From Anastatus disparis (taxonomy: Eukaryota; Arthropoda; Insecta; Hymenoptera; Eupelmidae): DNA of 64,000 nucleotides. Shown in pieces: positions 11,701 to 24,251 of this stretch. Position numbers and translations under genes: made by a program. The stretch lies in assembly GCA_017163975.1 (NCBI GenBank), contig JAFFSR010000264.1, positions 2,046,001 to 2,110,000 on the forward strand, in the 5' to 3' direction. Position 1 is the stretch's first letter. Every line of letters starts with the position of its first letter. The notes below the pieces were generated by a model. That model worked only from the letters and a program-made list of their open reading frames with translations, searched no databases and was not told the DNA's origin.

Positions 11701-14700
11701 ACATTAAATATGTTTAAAACAAATTTTTCGTGGCGCTGTAGTCAACTACAAGTTGTGTGAAAAGCAATGAGCACTCTTAAGTATAAAAAATAAAAAAAAT
11801 AATAAAATATAAGAACTAAAAAAGAATAATCTTTCTTACTATTATATAAAAGGACAGCGTTTGTTTGAACGTTCTCAATTATCTCAAAAAATACTGAACC
11901 GATCATTTTCAAATTTTAAATTTAAATTCTTTATAATGTGACGAGTGTCATAGGCTATATAAATAATTACTTTTTTAATCAATAATTGCAATAAAATAAT
12001 TATAGACCTAAATCTTAACGCGTAGGGAATAGGGACTACTTTTTTTCGGCGTTCTGCGGTCAACATGCTCTATATTTGCTACTTTCCTTGGTCGCCCAAT
12101 AGGTGGCGACCGATTTTGTCTTTCACTTTATTAAACTGGTACGGTAGAAATACTTATACACCTATGATATTCCGTGACTTCAACACAATAAATTTTTATT
12201 GCATATTCTCTAATCACAGAGTAACATTACCTCGGATTATTTAATGAAATATTTTCCTATTCCATTAGGCAGAATCAAAAATTAGACTTTAACTTTAGAA
12301 AATTTCACGGTGTAAGTACTTATATCGCGAGGATAATGCGAACAGCTTATCGGCAATAAATTTTTATTGCACTTATTCCCTATCATTGTTGAACATTCAT
12401 ATTTATTAATGAATATCTCTTTGACGATTTTGATTTGCTAAAAAAATTTTCTATCGTCAATTTAAATATATTTTTTGACTTATTGGTACTAAATTGAACA
12501 TATATCGAAAAATAAAAAAAAAAATTCAATGCTTATTTTTTCTACAAAAAAAAATTATTTTAAATGAAAATTCATTCTGTTATTACATGGTTCACAAACA
12601 AAAAATGTTGTGTATTCCGAAGTTTTGTAAGAGTACGATTTAATAAATAATAGTTTTTGAGATTCTATTTCTATACCTACCGACTTCTGCCCAACTATTG
12701 CGCGGGCGAAGCCGAGACGGGGATGCTAGTAAAATATAAAAACTAAAAAATGAAAAAAAAGAATTTCGTATTACTATCTGATTCATTATTTGTAATATAA
12801 TTATAAAACTAGTATTTCCATTATTCAATAATCATTTAACAATAAACAGGTTTTTTACAGTTTGTGTTAAAAATGATAAAATATTCGTAGTACTTATTTT
12901 GTGAAATTCTTACCTAATAACTAATTTATGTAGTTCAATAACTTTTAATATATAATGATATAATGTCTTATCAGCAAGCTCAAAAAACTTCTCGTTTTTC
13001 TCAACATTATATATCATTTCGGAAGTATTTCTTAAACGAATCCTGAAAAAATATGTATGAATGCAATGAATAAATTTAAAACAAATAAATTTTAAATGCT
13101 AATAAAATTTACAGACTTATATAGAAATTGATTGTATGGTCAATATATTTATAATGTATTGAATATTATTATGGTCAAGAAGTTGGGTCGACAATTACCA
13201 ATATTTTGGCGATATAAACTCAAAGAGAAGTACCTAATATTCTCTCCATATATTATCGATAGTTGTTAAAAAAATTAGTATAAACAAGTTGATAAAAAAA
13301 TTTTGCCATAAGAATTAGTGTGAAATTCGATGAAATCATGCTCATATTATAACAATTAATTTTTAAATATTATTTCTAAAATTATTTTCAACTTATAAAA
13401 GACATAAAAGGTAGCAACACTAAATCGAGGAACCATTGAAATTGCAGAATTGCAATAAACTATTGTACACCTTCTAGCGTAAAAATTTAAAGCATGGTTA
13501 ATATATTACTAATAAATTGGTTAATTGCGACGGAATTTTTTTTAATCAATTTTTCTGTTTTTGCAATTATTTTTTAATAATAATGATTATTGCAATGTAT
13601 GGGAAACATAATAGGTATTACTCTTTGCTGAATTATATTATCAAAATATTGTCAATAGTTAATATAAATATTAACAGTAGCAAGATTTAATAAATTAAAT
13701 AATATAGAGCGCATGATTACAATTTCTACGCGAGAAATTTCTTGTGGACGTCAGACAATATGACTGTATAAGTAACCCTAACACTCACACTTACTAGGAG
13801 AGGCCCAGACCTCCGGATCACGGATTTTGCTCAAACTTTGGGATAAGTTTCTAGGTGTCAAAATATGAAGAAAACCAGAATTTTGGACCCTAACGCTTAA
13901 AATTTCCCTACACGGAAATGACAGATAACAGCTAGGCTATATTTGTCACATTAGTGATTAATGTGTGTCGAAAATTTTGAGTTTCCACATAGATGGGCGA
14001 TGTGTGCACGCCGAATTTCTATGTTTGCGTATTGTCTAACTACACTTAACTCATAGGAGGTTGTCACACTGATCATCTTTTATTTTCGCACTGCTTGTCA
14101 ATGTGTAAACATAGAAATTTTAAATCTGACATGTATGGAAAAAAAATAAATTAAAATGAAACTAAGGTTATGATCCTCGGTATCAATGAATATCTGAATT
14201 GGAAGATAATTGTGACTTTAATATATTAATTAGTGCTATTCTAATCATAAAATTTTTAATTTAGTCAAAAACATTATGATTAATAATTTTAACATGAGAA
14301 ATTATTGCTGTTAGCAATTCAATGTTGAAATCATTAAAAATTATGTGGGTGGAGTTCGATGTTTCGAAAATCTGTTATTTTTTTGAGCTTAAAAATTTCC
14401 AATATCACATTCTTATTATTTATATAAATTGAATAGAAATTTCGTTTTTAATTCATGTTTGTAATCGAAATGTATTCATTCAAATAAATTATAATTAATA
14501 TTTAGAACTGTAATAAGTATTCAGACAATAATATAATGATGAGGTACTTTGAAATTTCTAATATAGTATTTCAATGTATTTTTTTTTTAATACTTGTTGA
14601 AAATTTCATTAAAAAACCCGAAATATTTCATCATTTTACGGTATTCTGTATACTTGTTACAATTCTAAAGCGATTATAATTTATACGAATAAATGCATGT

Positions 14701-17700
14701 CAATAACAAACATGAATTAAAAATTGACTTTCTATACAATTTAAATAAATATTATGAAAAAGCCATTTGAAATTTCAAAATTCTAAAAAAAGATGATGGA
14801 CTTTCGAAACATTGAACCCTACGTATTTTATTTTCAATGATTGAATTGCTAACAGCAATAATTTCTCATGTTAAAATTAATAATAATAATGTTTTTGATT
14901 AAATTAAAAATTTTATAATTAGAATAGCACTAATTAATATATTAAAGTCACAATTATCTTCCAATTCAAATATTTATTGATACCGAGGATCATAACCTTA
15001 GTTTTATTTTAATTTATTTTTTTTCCATACATGTCAGATTCAAAATTTCTATGTTTACACATTGATAAGCAGTGCGAAAATAAAAGATGATCAGTGTGAC
15101 AACCTTCTATGAGTTGAGTGTAGTTAGACAATGCGCAAACATAGAAATTCGGCGTGCACACATCGCCCATCTATGTGGAAACTCAAAATTTTCGACACAC
15201 ATTGATCACTAATGTGACAAATATAGCCTAGCTGTTATCTGTCATTTCCGTGTAGTTATAGGTAATTAAAGAAAATCACTGAAAAAGTTACTAGATTTCC
15301 AAACGCTTATAGCTCTTTAGAATTAACAGTTAGAAGCTTAAAACCAAATTCGAATGAAAGCTGACCTCAAATCCTTTCCAAATAGTGCTTCTAGCATATC
15401 AAAATATTATTTTTTCACAACGTTACAGCGTTATAAGATTTTGACGTAAATTTCCTTTTAAAAATAATAAATGCTAAAATGTAGTACAATTTTTATAACA
15501 CTGTAGCTATGGGAAAAAATAATATTTTGATATGCTGTAGGTGCTATTTCGAAAGGATTTGAGCTCAGCTTTCATTTAAAAACAATTACAAGTGTCTAGT
15601 TGTTAATGCTAAAGAACTATAGGCGTTTGAAAATCTAGTAACTTTTTCAGTGATTTTCTCTAATTGCCTATAACTAGGGAAATTTTGAGCGTTAGGGTCT
15701 AAAATTCTGGCATTCTTCATATTTTGACATCTAGAAACTTATCCCAAAGTTTGAGCAAAATCCGTGATCCGGAGACCTGGGCCTCTCCTAGTTAGAATGA
15801 TTCTCTTAATTTTGTTATATTTTCACCAGCGATTATATAATTTTGTAAACTTGCTTAACTTTAATTTAGATTTAATGTTGTGAACATCATGATTTTATAA
15901 GAAACAATAATTAAAATTTCAAATAATTTTTCATATTTTGTAAATTGTAGTCAAATAAAAAGTTACAAAATGGAGTCTAACACACTTTTGGTGAATTATT
16001 ATTTTTATAAAACTTATTAGCATTGATTTTAAAGAAGTAATTTTAACTGAATAAACTTACGTAATAATCTTGAATAAAGAGCATGTATGATGTACCATCA
16101 ATATATACGGTAAATCATGAGCTATTACTAGAATAATGAGGAGGCCAGATACATAGAGCGTATACAGCGCTATATAATAATAATATTTATCAGTGTCGAT
16201 CATATATTCAGCATGAATTGGAAGCCGTTTTTCCACATTAGTGATATTTTCGATTAATAAATATTTCATGTATGGTACTAATACAGGCGTGATGCAGAAT
16301 ATAGATAAACCTGAAATTACACTTACTACGCCGAGACAAATATATAGTAGTTATTATTATAAACTTATCATTAAATGTAGTGCTATACAACCAAATTTTT
16401 TTTAGTGATTTGTACTAAATAAGATATAAAGCTTTTTAGTATTACTTTGAATATTTACTATACATATTATAGTAAATTAACCCATTGATTTAATCAATAT
16501 AATATAGTATATAAACAGTAATCAAAATGAAATGGGACGTTATTTTATTTATTTGAAAAGAGACATAAACAATATGGCTAGAAAATTATGTTAATATTTC
16601 CAATAAGAATAAATTTTGGAAAGAACTTTGTCTCTTCATTCAATAACATTAAATCCGTTGCCGTCAAAAAATTAAATTTTGATGATCACATAGTTGTATT
16701 TACAGTAATTCTTTGCGAGCCTTAATAATTCTAGAAAATCTTCAAAAAGCGTTTCGAAATTTTACAAATATATAATACTTTAACCCCTAAACGCCCAAGC
16801 GGACAAAACGTTTCACCATACCCCAAAAAATCCAATTTAACAACTAATTCTGAAAAAGCGGTGTCATTTGGGGTAAAAGCATCTATATTTTGCAATTTTG
16901 AACTTATTTTTTACGTGCGATCCCTTACCGAAGGTGCATGGACTTTCAAGTAGCGTGAGATCGCATATTAATAAACAAAACCTTCCTCCCGACTCATAAG
17001 GCTCGAATAACAAATCAATTTATCTTAAAAACACGATTTAATAAGTTATAACGCGATCTAATAACTTATTTCATGTTTCTGAGAGTCAGCTTTTATCTTT
17101 AGCTTTCCTTTAATAAAGATTTAGGGGTTGTTGGGGTGATATGGGATGGAAAATGAAAATCATGATGATTCGATTTTTCAAGTCGAGAGGGACGTTTTGT
17201 CCGCTAATACGCGGTCTATCCAGTAATAGCTATTAAACTGGATATTGAGGGGTTTTAATGGAGCATTTTGTCCGCTTGAGCGTTTGAGGTCAAAAGAAAT
17301 TGTTTGACTTCATTAGATAGCTCACGAAATTAGATGATTTTAGATATTTTAAAATAATTTTTGAAAGATCACTATAACTTACATATATGCACTGTAGTAA
17401 TTTTGAATCCAGCAGCTAAATATTTTTCCATTGTACTTATCTCTTCCTTGTCAGTTATAATACTCATTTCTAAGGCTATATGGTTATAAATCTCTTTTCT
17501 CTAGAACATTTGAATCATCTTAATAATAAAATCTTTTTAATAAATCATTTGGAAAGTATTATCACAAGTTAAAATATTCTTGTAAATAATATTGTTTTTA
17601 GATACTAAGAGTTTAGATAAAATATGAAATAGGTATAATTAAATTTTGATAAATTAATTAAAACCAAAACCTTAATATATAATCCGAAACATCGAACTAA

Positions 17701-20700
17701 ATAAAAAGATGTTTAGCTGCAGATTTAATTTTTTCAAAATTTTAAGAAGATCATTTACTATTATTAATATTGGATAATTAAATTTCATTGCTTTAAAAAT
17801 AATATATACGATACAAGAGACGAAAATTGAAGTTCCGCCACTGCGTGAAGTTGGCACCTGAGACGAAGCCGAGAGCGTCAAATTACGCAGTAGCGTGTCT
17901 TCAACTTCCGTTTCGTGTACCGTATACTATTTTTCTTGGTGCCCGGTGGAAAGTATGATTATATTAAAAGTCCAATTTATATTTTGCCACTGAAAATGAC
18001 AAAACTGTAATGTCGTGAACTTCGATGCCCGCCCTGACATTGTGGCATGAGAGTTCGCGAGTGTCGCTGGTCGGGGGGGACATAAAAAAATCACGCACAT
18101 AAATAAAGAAAATACATAAAAAATGTAAAGTTATTAGTACGACAAATTTAGTGACATAAAAACCAGAAAGGAATAAAAATACCGTAAATATCTGTTTTAC
18201 CATTAATTTTCAGAAAACCATATAAAAAAATTATTTATTTTATTAATTTATTTAAATACACTAAAATTAAATTGATGTGATTGTTTTTTTTTTGTACATA
18301 TTTAGGATAAAGCCCGTTATGCTTTAAAATTATATTGGTTACTATATCTATACATAAAATCTATACATAAAAAATACAAAAGACAACGCATTTGTTTTTC
18401 ATATATATAGACACACTTTTTTTATTTTAAATTAATATATGAGGGTATTGTCCTCTATATGTTAAATTTTTAATATGATATCAGAGTGAATCTAACTCGG
18501 TACGCATTTAACACATTACATCAGGTTAAAATTGTCTGACACACCATACCGAAAACTTTGACTATCCATGAATGGTCAGCCACTTCTGTGACCAACGATC
18601 AACCAATACTCAATGAGGTTGGATTTTTAAGTCGCGATATAAATGGTACATAAACTAATTTTCTTTCGGAAAAAAGTCAGAGGTACCTGATCAAGATTCA
18701 AACTCATGCCCTCGGGTATGGAAAGAAAGAGCCTTATCTGTTACACCATCGCGCTCTCATAACTGTATTGATATACTAACCAATATAATTTTGTATATTG
18801 TATCTTTGACATAATAAACAATCTATCAACAAACTCTGAAGTTGCCTAGTTACGGACACACGTAGCAAAAACTCTAGCGATGAATAAAACGCTGGTTTTC
18901 GTCATCGAAAACAATAGCGAAATCACGTAATTTCCACCAGGGTTTCAAGAAATAGTACATTTCGTAGCGGATATGAAAAGGTTTTATTTACGAAACAAGA
19001 AGTTTACAGCCTGAACCGAAGACAAGGGTCGTTACGAGTTTCGTAAAAAAGCCTTTTTATACCTGTTGCGAACCGTATTTTTTGCCATAATAGCCAAAAA
19101 AGAGCAACGTAGTTGCGATTTTGAGGCTAGAATGGCAAAAATAAATATCACAAATTATAACTACCTTATTTATACAAATAAAACATTGTATAATCTTTTT
19201 TAAAGCGCATATACAGAGCATGATGCAAAGTGTATTTTCGACTACAATGGGCGCATTGACACCTATCTCTTTAACCAATCTTATAGCCTGTGAATAATTT
19301 TCAGTGCATAATAACAGAATTCAGGTAGTTTGAAAGTCAAACTAATTTAATCAATGTCTTCAAATAAATATATATTCTATTATTGAAATTTACTTGAATT
19401 TTCGAATGAGGAATTAATGTAGTAATAATATATATAAGTAATAATATATATAAGTAATAATATATATATAAGTAATAGTTATATATATATGTAATAATAT
19501 TATAGTTAACGTAATCATTACCAAATTTATCGTGGGATATTTGGAATAATCAACGATTCAGCTTTTTCAAAATATATGCATTCTTCATTTGAATTTTAAA
19601 AAGTGTGAGTTTACACTATCTTGTGATCTACTTCAAATTATTCAACTTTACCCTAGCGGAAAAAAAAATACAGAAAACAGTAAATATCCGAAAATATCAG
19701 AAGAAAACAGAAGAAAACTGATAAAAACTGCAGAAAACGGAAATTAACTGTTGAAAAATGTCGAGATTGAGACAAAGACAACAGTTATCTTCTGATTTCT
19801 TCTGATTTCTTCAGTTTTTATCAGTTTTCTGCAGTTATCTGCAATTATCAACAGTTTTATTCATTTTTCAACGTTTTTCTTCATTTATAAAAGCAATTTG
19901 AAAAGTGAAGAAATCCGGAAAAAACTGAAGACAACTGTTATATTCTAAAAATAACTGTTGAAAAGTGAAGAAAACTGAAGAAAACAGTTATATTCTGAAA
20001 ATAACTGTTAAAAAGTGAAGAAATCTGAAGAAAACAGTTATATTCTGAAAATAACTGTTGAAAAGTGAAGAAAACTGAAGAAAACAGCTATATTCTGAAC
20101 AAACCTGTAAAAAAGTAAAGAAATCTGAAGAAAAAAGGTAATAACTGTTTAAAAATAAAGTAAAATGAAGAAAATTGGGAAAAAAATATTTTTTTACGGA
20201 AAAAGTGAAGAAAACAGAAAATAACTGAAGAAAACTGATAATATCGGCAGAAAACGGAAGAAAACAGTTAATAACTGTTAAAAAATGAAGAAAAGTGAAG
20301 AAAATTTAAAAAAAAAAATATTTTCTTACATAAAAAGTGAAGAAAACAGAAGATAACCAAAGAAAACTGATAATATCGGCAAAAAACTGAAGAAAACAGT
20401 TGATAACAGTTGAAAAACGAAAAAAAATGAAGAAAATTAAAAAAAAAAATCAATTTTCTTATATAAAAAGTGAAGAAAACAGAAAATAACTGAAGAAAAC
20501 TGATAATATAGGCAGAAAACTGAAGAAAACAGTTGATAACTGTTAAAAAACGAAGAAAAATGAAGAAAATTAAAAAAAAATTTTCATTTTTATATAATAA
20601 GTGAAGAAAACAGAAGATAACTGAAGAAAACTGATAATATCGGCAGAAAACTGAAGAAAACAGTTGATAACTGTTGTCTTTGTCTCAATTCCGACATTTT

Positions 20701-21060
20701 TCTGCCGTTATCTTCTGTTATAAACTGTTGTCTTCAGTTTTCTTCAGTTTTCTTCTTTTTTTTTCCGCTAGGGTAGTTACAAATTCACATGAAGAATTAG
20801 ATACACTTCATCCATAGTATATATGGGGATGAAATGCTAAACCTATTATAAATAATTTGACTCTCACGCTATGTTAAGTTCTTTTTAAGAAATTCTAAAA
20901 AATTTTATCATACTACTAAAATCATAGATGAAACTTGTATAAAAATATGCATAAAACATATTGGAGAATTTTGCATGAATGTTTGATATGGAAATAAACC
21001 ACAGAGTTTTTCGAAATTGAAGACGATCTTCCAAAACTTATTTGTGGAATATATATCCAT
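8717..21060 (-). CDS. Odorant receptor OR-B, nine exons, apparently intact
   Basis: Insect odorant receptor (7tm_6 family), a ligand-tuned membrane subunit expected to act with Orco in antennal neurons. Exons on the minus strand: 21060-20917, 19287-19165, 17500-17383, 16310-16061, 13042-12914, 10722-10632, 9372-9236, 8970-8838, 8761-8717, giving 389 aa and TAA. All junctions use GT/AG and phases close exactly. Start MDIYSTNKFW was chosen because it gives the same 48-codon first exon as OR-C. Family hallmarks seen: LCGLFPYQ in exon 1, ITDKEEI in exon 3, YYYYIALYTLYVSGLLII and AHDLPYI in exon 4, GFGGG in exon 6, LPGQKIID in exon 7, MMIRSAKHCELTGAKLFV in exon 8 and the terminal [14 protein letters not shown] exon. 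Hydrophobic stretches in exons 1, 2, 4, 6, 7 and 8 fit a seven-helix protein. Introns are swollen by repeats: 19651-20773 in intron 1, 18486-18777 in intron 2, 16784-17288 in intron 3, 13790-15800 in intron 4, 11836-12733 in intron 5 and 9410-10281 in intron 6. Function as an OR is family knowledge; the ligand is unknown. Confidence 0.9.
9410..10281. mobile_element. TA-flanked inverted-repeat element in OR-B intron 6
   Basis: The left end GGGTAAGTGTGCCAGTTATC and the right end TAACTGGCACATTTACCC are inverted copies, with TA outside (9408-9409 and 10282-10283). 872 bp with extra internal copies of the TTATCGTGC motif and a C10 run. The ORF at 9885-10124 shows no family signature. It ends 37 bp upstream of OR-B exon 7. 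Confidence 0.75.
11836..12733 (+). mobile_element. Helitron-like (Helentron/HINE type) non-autonomous element
   Basis: Starts TACTATTATATAAAAGGACA then GCGTTTGTTTGAACG and CAAAAAATACTGAACCGATC. It ends GCGCGGGCGAAGCCGAGACG...GCTAGTAAAATAT. This 5'/3' pattern is common to insect Helentron-derived short elements. No Rep/helicase coding. It lies in OR-B intron 5. Confidence 0.55.
13790..15800. mobile_element. Outer foldback element (interrupted), OR-B intron 4
   Basis: The ends are inverted copies (CTAGGAGAGGCCCAGACCTC and AGACCTGGGCCTCTCCTAG). The left arm is cut at 13910 by the inner element and resumes at 15253. Without the inserted element it is about 670 bp, with arms of about 260 bp. Single-arm copies are at 3045-3326 and about 29105-29345. 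Non-coding. Confidence 0.85.
13911..15252. mobile_element. Inner foldback element, 1342 bp, TA target
   Basis: A palindrome over nearly its full length: CACGGAAATGACAGATAACA at the left and TGTTATCTGTCATTTCCGTG at the right, with arms of more than 600 bp at roughly 90 percent identity. TA at 13909-13910 and 15253-15254. No ORF. It is nested in the outer element, so it is the younger of the two. Confidence 0.88.
16784..17288. mobile_element. Inverted-repeat element, piggyBac-like ends
   Basis: The left end CTAAACGCCCAAGCGGACAA follows TTAACC. The right end TTTTGTCCGCTTGAGCGTTT is followed by GAGGTCAA. TTAA at the left against TCAA at the right suggests a decayed TTAA duplication. An internal inverted copy of GGACGTTTTGTCCGC occurs near 17189. 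Non-coding, in OR-B intron 3. Confidence 0.6.
17812..17938. repeat. Hairpin element, GC-rich loop, in OR-B intron 2
   Basis: ATACGATACAAGAGACGAAA pairs with TTTCGTGTACCGTAT, with an inner pair ACTGCGTGAAG. The loop contains GACGAAGCCGAGAGCG. Followed by ACTATTTTTCTTGGTGCCCG, like the flank at 783-830. Confidence 0.7.
18486..18777 (-). repeat. Second tRNA-derived SINE family, OR-B intron 2
   Basis: Minus strand: GAGAGCGCGATGGTGTAACA at the head (A-box-like) and GGCATGAGTTTGAATCTTG (B-box-like), followed by about 220 bp of unrelated body. It differs from the SINE at 6312 and 30828. Confidence 0.55.
18950..19145 (+). repeat. Hairpin repeat of the GCAACGAAGTTGCG family, copy 1
   Basis: TATGAAAAGGTTTTATTTAC pairs with a later GTAAAAAAGCCTTTTTATAC. 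It is followed by AGAGCAACGTAGTTGCGATT and AGAATGGCAAAA. Related copies: 57040-57200 (same strand), and 21353-21540 and 63085-63280 (opposite strand). It ends 20 bp before the OR-B exon 2 border. Confidence 0.75.
19651..20773. repeat. Inverted-repeat-capped minisatellite, OR-B intron 1
   Basis: The ends CCCTAGCGGAAAAAA and TTTTTTTCCGCTAGGG are inverted copies with TA on both sides (19649-19650 and 20774-20775). A second inverted pair lies inside (GAGACAAAGACAACAGTTAT near 19769 against ACTGTTGTCTTTGTCTC near 20670). The interior is an array built from GAAGAAAACTG and ATAACTGTTGAAAA, with higher-order units of about 130 bp. No coding sequence. Confidence 0.85.
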
Positions 21061-21352
21061 TAGTATATGAAACTGAATTTGAAGTTGTTAGATCTAAATT
21101 TGAAACAAAAATGATAGGACGAATCAATAATTTTTTATTTATTAAAAACTATAATTGGTTATCATATAAGTTGAATTATTTTCGCAACAAATTACAATTT
21201 AGTAATCAAAATACCTTAGAAATGCAATTTTCATTGATAATTTATTATGCGGTTCTTGAAGTATTGTGTAAGTTTTATATAAAAATTTACTACTCAGTTA
21301 AGTAATGATTCACTTACAACTATTTGCTTGAAAATAAAATGATTTTATCTCA

Positions 21353-21540
21353 TTCTAACCTCAAAATCGCAACTTCTTTGCTCATTTTCGGCTCTCATGA
21401 GCTAAATTACATTATTCACCTCTGGTGTAAAGGCTTTTTTACGAAACTCGATACAGCCCTCGCCTTCGGCTCGGGTTGTAAACCTTTCGTTTCGTAAATC
21501 CAGCTTTTCCACCCCAGGTAAATAATGTACTATTTTCTTA
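21353..21540 (-). repeat. Hairpin repeat of the GCAACGAAGTTGCG family, copy 2
   Basis: On the plus strand: CTAACCTCAAAATCGCAACT, then TTTTTTACGAAACTCG pairing with CGTTTCGTAAA, and the loop CCTCGCCTTCGGCTCGGG. It is followed by TGTACTATTTTCTTATCCCA, the flank shared by other hairpins. About 300 bp upstream of OR-B, so it may lie in its promoter region. Confidence 0.7.
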
Positions 21541-22200
21541 TCCCATGGCGAAAAGTGCGTGAAAAGACGTCTACTTCGCGAGAGAGAAACGAAGCATTAA
21601 CCACGGCGGCTCGGCGCACTAAGGATGCGCAATCGTTTTGACGTTATGTTTTTCACGGCACTTAAGAATAGAGAGGGTTACGTCTATCCTTCTCTGTCCA
21701 CCGGCTAAGCATTGACTCTCTCCCTCTCTCTTTTTTCTCTTATATGTACAATAAAGATAGCCGTGAATAGAGGGGGCTATGTCTAGCCTTCTTTATTTGC
21801 CGGTTACAACAAGCATTAAGTATCTTTTTCATTATCTTCCTTATAGCAATTTTAAATATTTCACTATTAAAATCTAACTTGTTTTATTTTGTGAATTATA
21901 AATTGAAGTGTGTTATAAAATGTGTAAATTATAAAATATGAATGAAATATTGATGGTTTATTTTAATAATTTATCATCAGTGGAAGAGGGGCAGAGAAGG
22001 ATAGAGCACATTCGGTCAAAGCAGTAGGCGATTTATCGCAATGCTTTTATTTTAATGATTTTTCATAAAAAATGAATTATTACGACGGTTGAGTTGGAAT
22101 AAGAAAAAATCGTACATTTACCTCGGGAGAAAAGTGAACTTTCAATTGTTCGCGTATTATGGTCAACTTTTCCCCCTAAGTGAATAATATACTATTATTC
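21541..22200. repeat. Composite repeat with GA/CT tracts, ends in a hairpin
   Basis: Shares an ordered set of landmarks with 38100-38740 and 41076-41220: a CT-rich tract, CCGGTTACAA, AATTTATCATCAGTG, GAGCACATTCGG and finally a hairpin starting GAGAAAAAATCGTAYAT. The related block at 31700-32430 has the same layout. No gene. Confidence 0.6.
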
Positions 22201-22950
22201 AATTTATATTTATTACAATTGAAAATTTTAAAATTATTAAGTATTACGATGAAAATATATTATAAACAACTAGGGAGTCTAGTCGCATATTCAATTTCAA
22301 GGTGGAGTTTCTAACCCAAGCGCGAGGGTCGTGATCATCCAAGCGAGAAATTGATTTAGTTCCTGCGTTGCGTGTATCATTATACTCTCATTTACTCGCA
22401 AGCGGGCCCTCGACTTCCTGCTGCTCGCGCAAAACACATTGACCCCTGCCAATAATTTCCCTTCGTACGTCACTTGTTGCGTATATTATTAATAACGGTT
22501 ATTTCATGTATTATTATATGTTTAAAAATGATCGTATGATGTGCAAATTTAATACGAATACTGTGTTGAACCGTGTAAAAAAGAGAGGGATTTCTCACAA
22601 TACTTTTTTGAACAGTCTAATAATAGCTTATTTAGCGTCCGGTAGATCGTCCCAAATACGCGGATTTAAGGTCCGCAGTGCTATAAAAATAATTTATCAA
22701 ATTCTCATATGATCATAGAATCGCAAAAAAATCTATAAGGAAGTAATATTTAAAATGTTTATCTTAACTTTTAATTAGACATTTATATTTATAAATTTAA
22801 AATTTTCAAAGCTATTATTTATTTGTAATACTTATCCATTCCAAAATCTAATTTGAATGTAATACATTAAGTAATTTTCAATATATTTAAAATAAAATTT
22901 TAGTTGTATTTATTATTACATAAACATTATTTATATGTTGATTTATGATT
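22201..22950. other. Repeat fragments, no gene
   Basis: 22430-22495 is an inverted match to the hairpin at 1068-1125. 22650-22690 (AAATACGCGGATTTAAGGTC) is an inverted relative of 46040-46080. The ORF at 22506-22712 lacks a family signature. Confidence 0.5.
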
Positions 22951-23477
22951 TACTCTCTAAATATATATCAGTGAAATTTTCACTGATTTCATCAGTGATA
23001 ATGTCTCTCACTGTCAATTAGTGAATTTCAGTATTAAATTAGTAAATTTTAATCTTAAATTAGTAATAAAATCGCTAATTGAAAAACGTAATTTAAACAT
23101 ATACTTTTATTAAAATATATCTTTATTTGATGTACATATTACTAAAACAACTATGTACTAAAATTATTTAAAAATACAAAATTATCTTCATATTAAACTA
23201 TTCGCCTTGTTAAATTACCATCAATACAGTAGTTTCTATTTTGGCCACGTTATTTAATTTACATTGTAGTTCATGGTGCCACTTAACAATGCGAATAGAG
23301 TAAATGACTCTACAGTCGATCGCATATATGCATGGCATTAGTTTCTCGAGCAGCGAGCCACGATTCCCATCGTAGCGTCATTTCATTCCTATTTCTTTTT
23401 AGAAAAAACTCTTTGTGAAAAGAAAGAACGGGTTTCTTAGAAATAAAATGTGAGTATAAAAAATTATATGTGAATTA

Positions 23478-23640
23478 GAGGTGTGCAAGTACTCGAATAT
23501 TCGAGTTCGAGTCGAGTTGAGTTTTCTCTTTGAGTTCGAGTCAAGTACTCGAAAAAATCTAAACTACTCGAAAAATACAAACTACTCGAAAAAAATTTGA
23601 GTTACTCAAAGAACTCGAATTACTCGAATGGCTCATTTTA
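23478..23640 (-). repeat. hAT terminal/subterminal repeat
   Basis: Begins TAGAGGTGTGCAAGTACTCG, followed by many copies of ACTCGAA/TTCGAGT in both orientations. This is the usual form of hAT ends in insects and lies just downstream of the degraded hAT transposase. I did not find the opposite end. Confidence 0.6.
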
Positions 23641-24251
23641 CTGGAATATCTCGAGTTATTTTAATTGAACATCTAAACATTTTAAAGATAAAAAAATTAT
23701 TAATTATTTCGAAAAGTAGGGTAACAAACTAAATAATATTACATTTTATTATAAAAAGTAATTAGAAAATCGCTTTTTTACTACATTATCTTAACATTAG
23801 AATGAAGAAAACTTATTTTTTTCTACATTATCAGATAGCAGTCTACTTCTAGTAGCTGTAACTATGTTTCCAGAAGTAGAGAATTCTCTTTCGCTCGTAA
23901 CTTGAGTAGCGACAATCCCTAAGAAATTTAGTGCAACGTTTTGTATACAAGAGAATCGCTACTCATTATTTTGCCACCAATCGCAGGGACATTTTGAGAT
24001 TAATAAACAGGGATCCTTCGGGTATTTATCGATTTTTTCATCAATCAGTTTGTCTAGAGACGATTCATCATATTCGACTTCTTCTATCATGCTTGATAAG
24101 AAGCTCAGAACACTATCATTTTAAAGATCTGAAAAGAAAAATAAGTAAATATCATTTCAGAATTTAAAACAGAATTACTTTATCTTATGAGTCTTACCTT
24201 GTTTACGGACGTGTTCGAAATTATTCTTTGAAAATATGTCATCGTTAACTT

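Noticed and set aside
22506..22712. 68-codon plus-strand ORF
   Set aside because: It partly overlaps a repeat shared with 46040-46080 and shows no domain or splice context.
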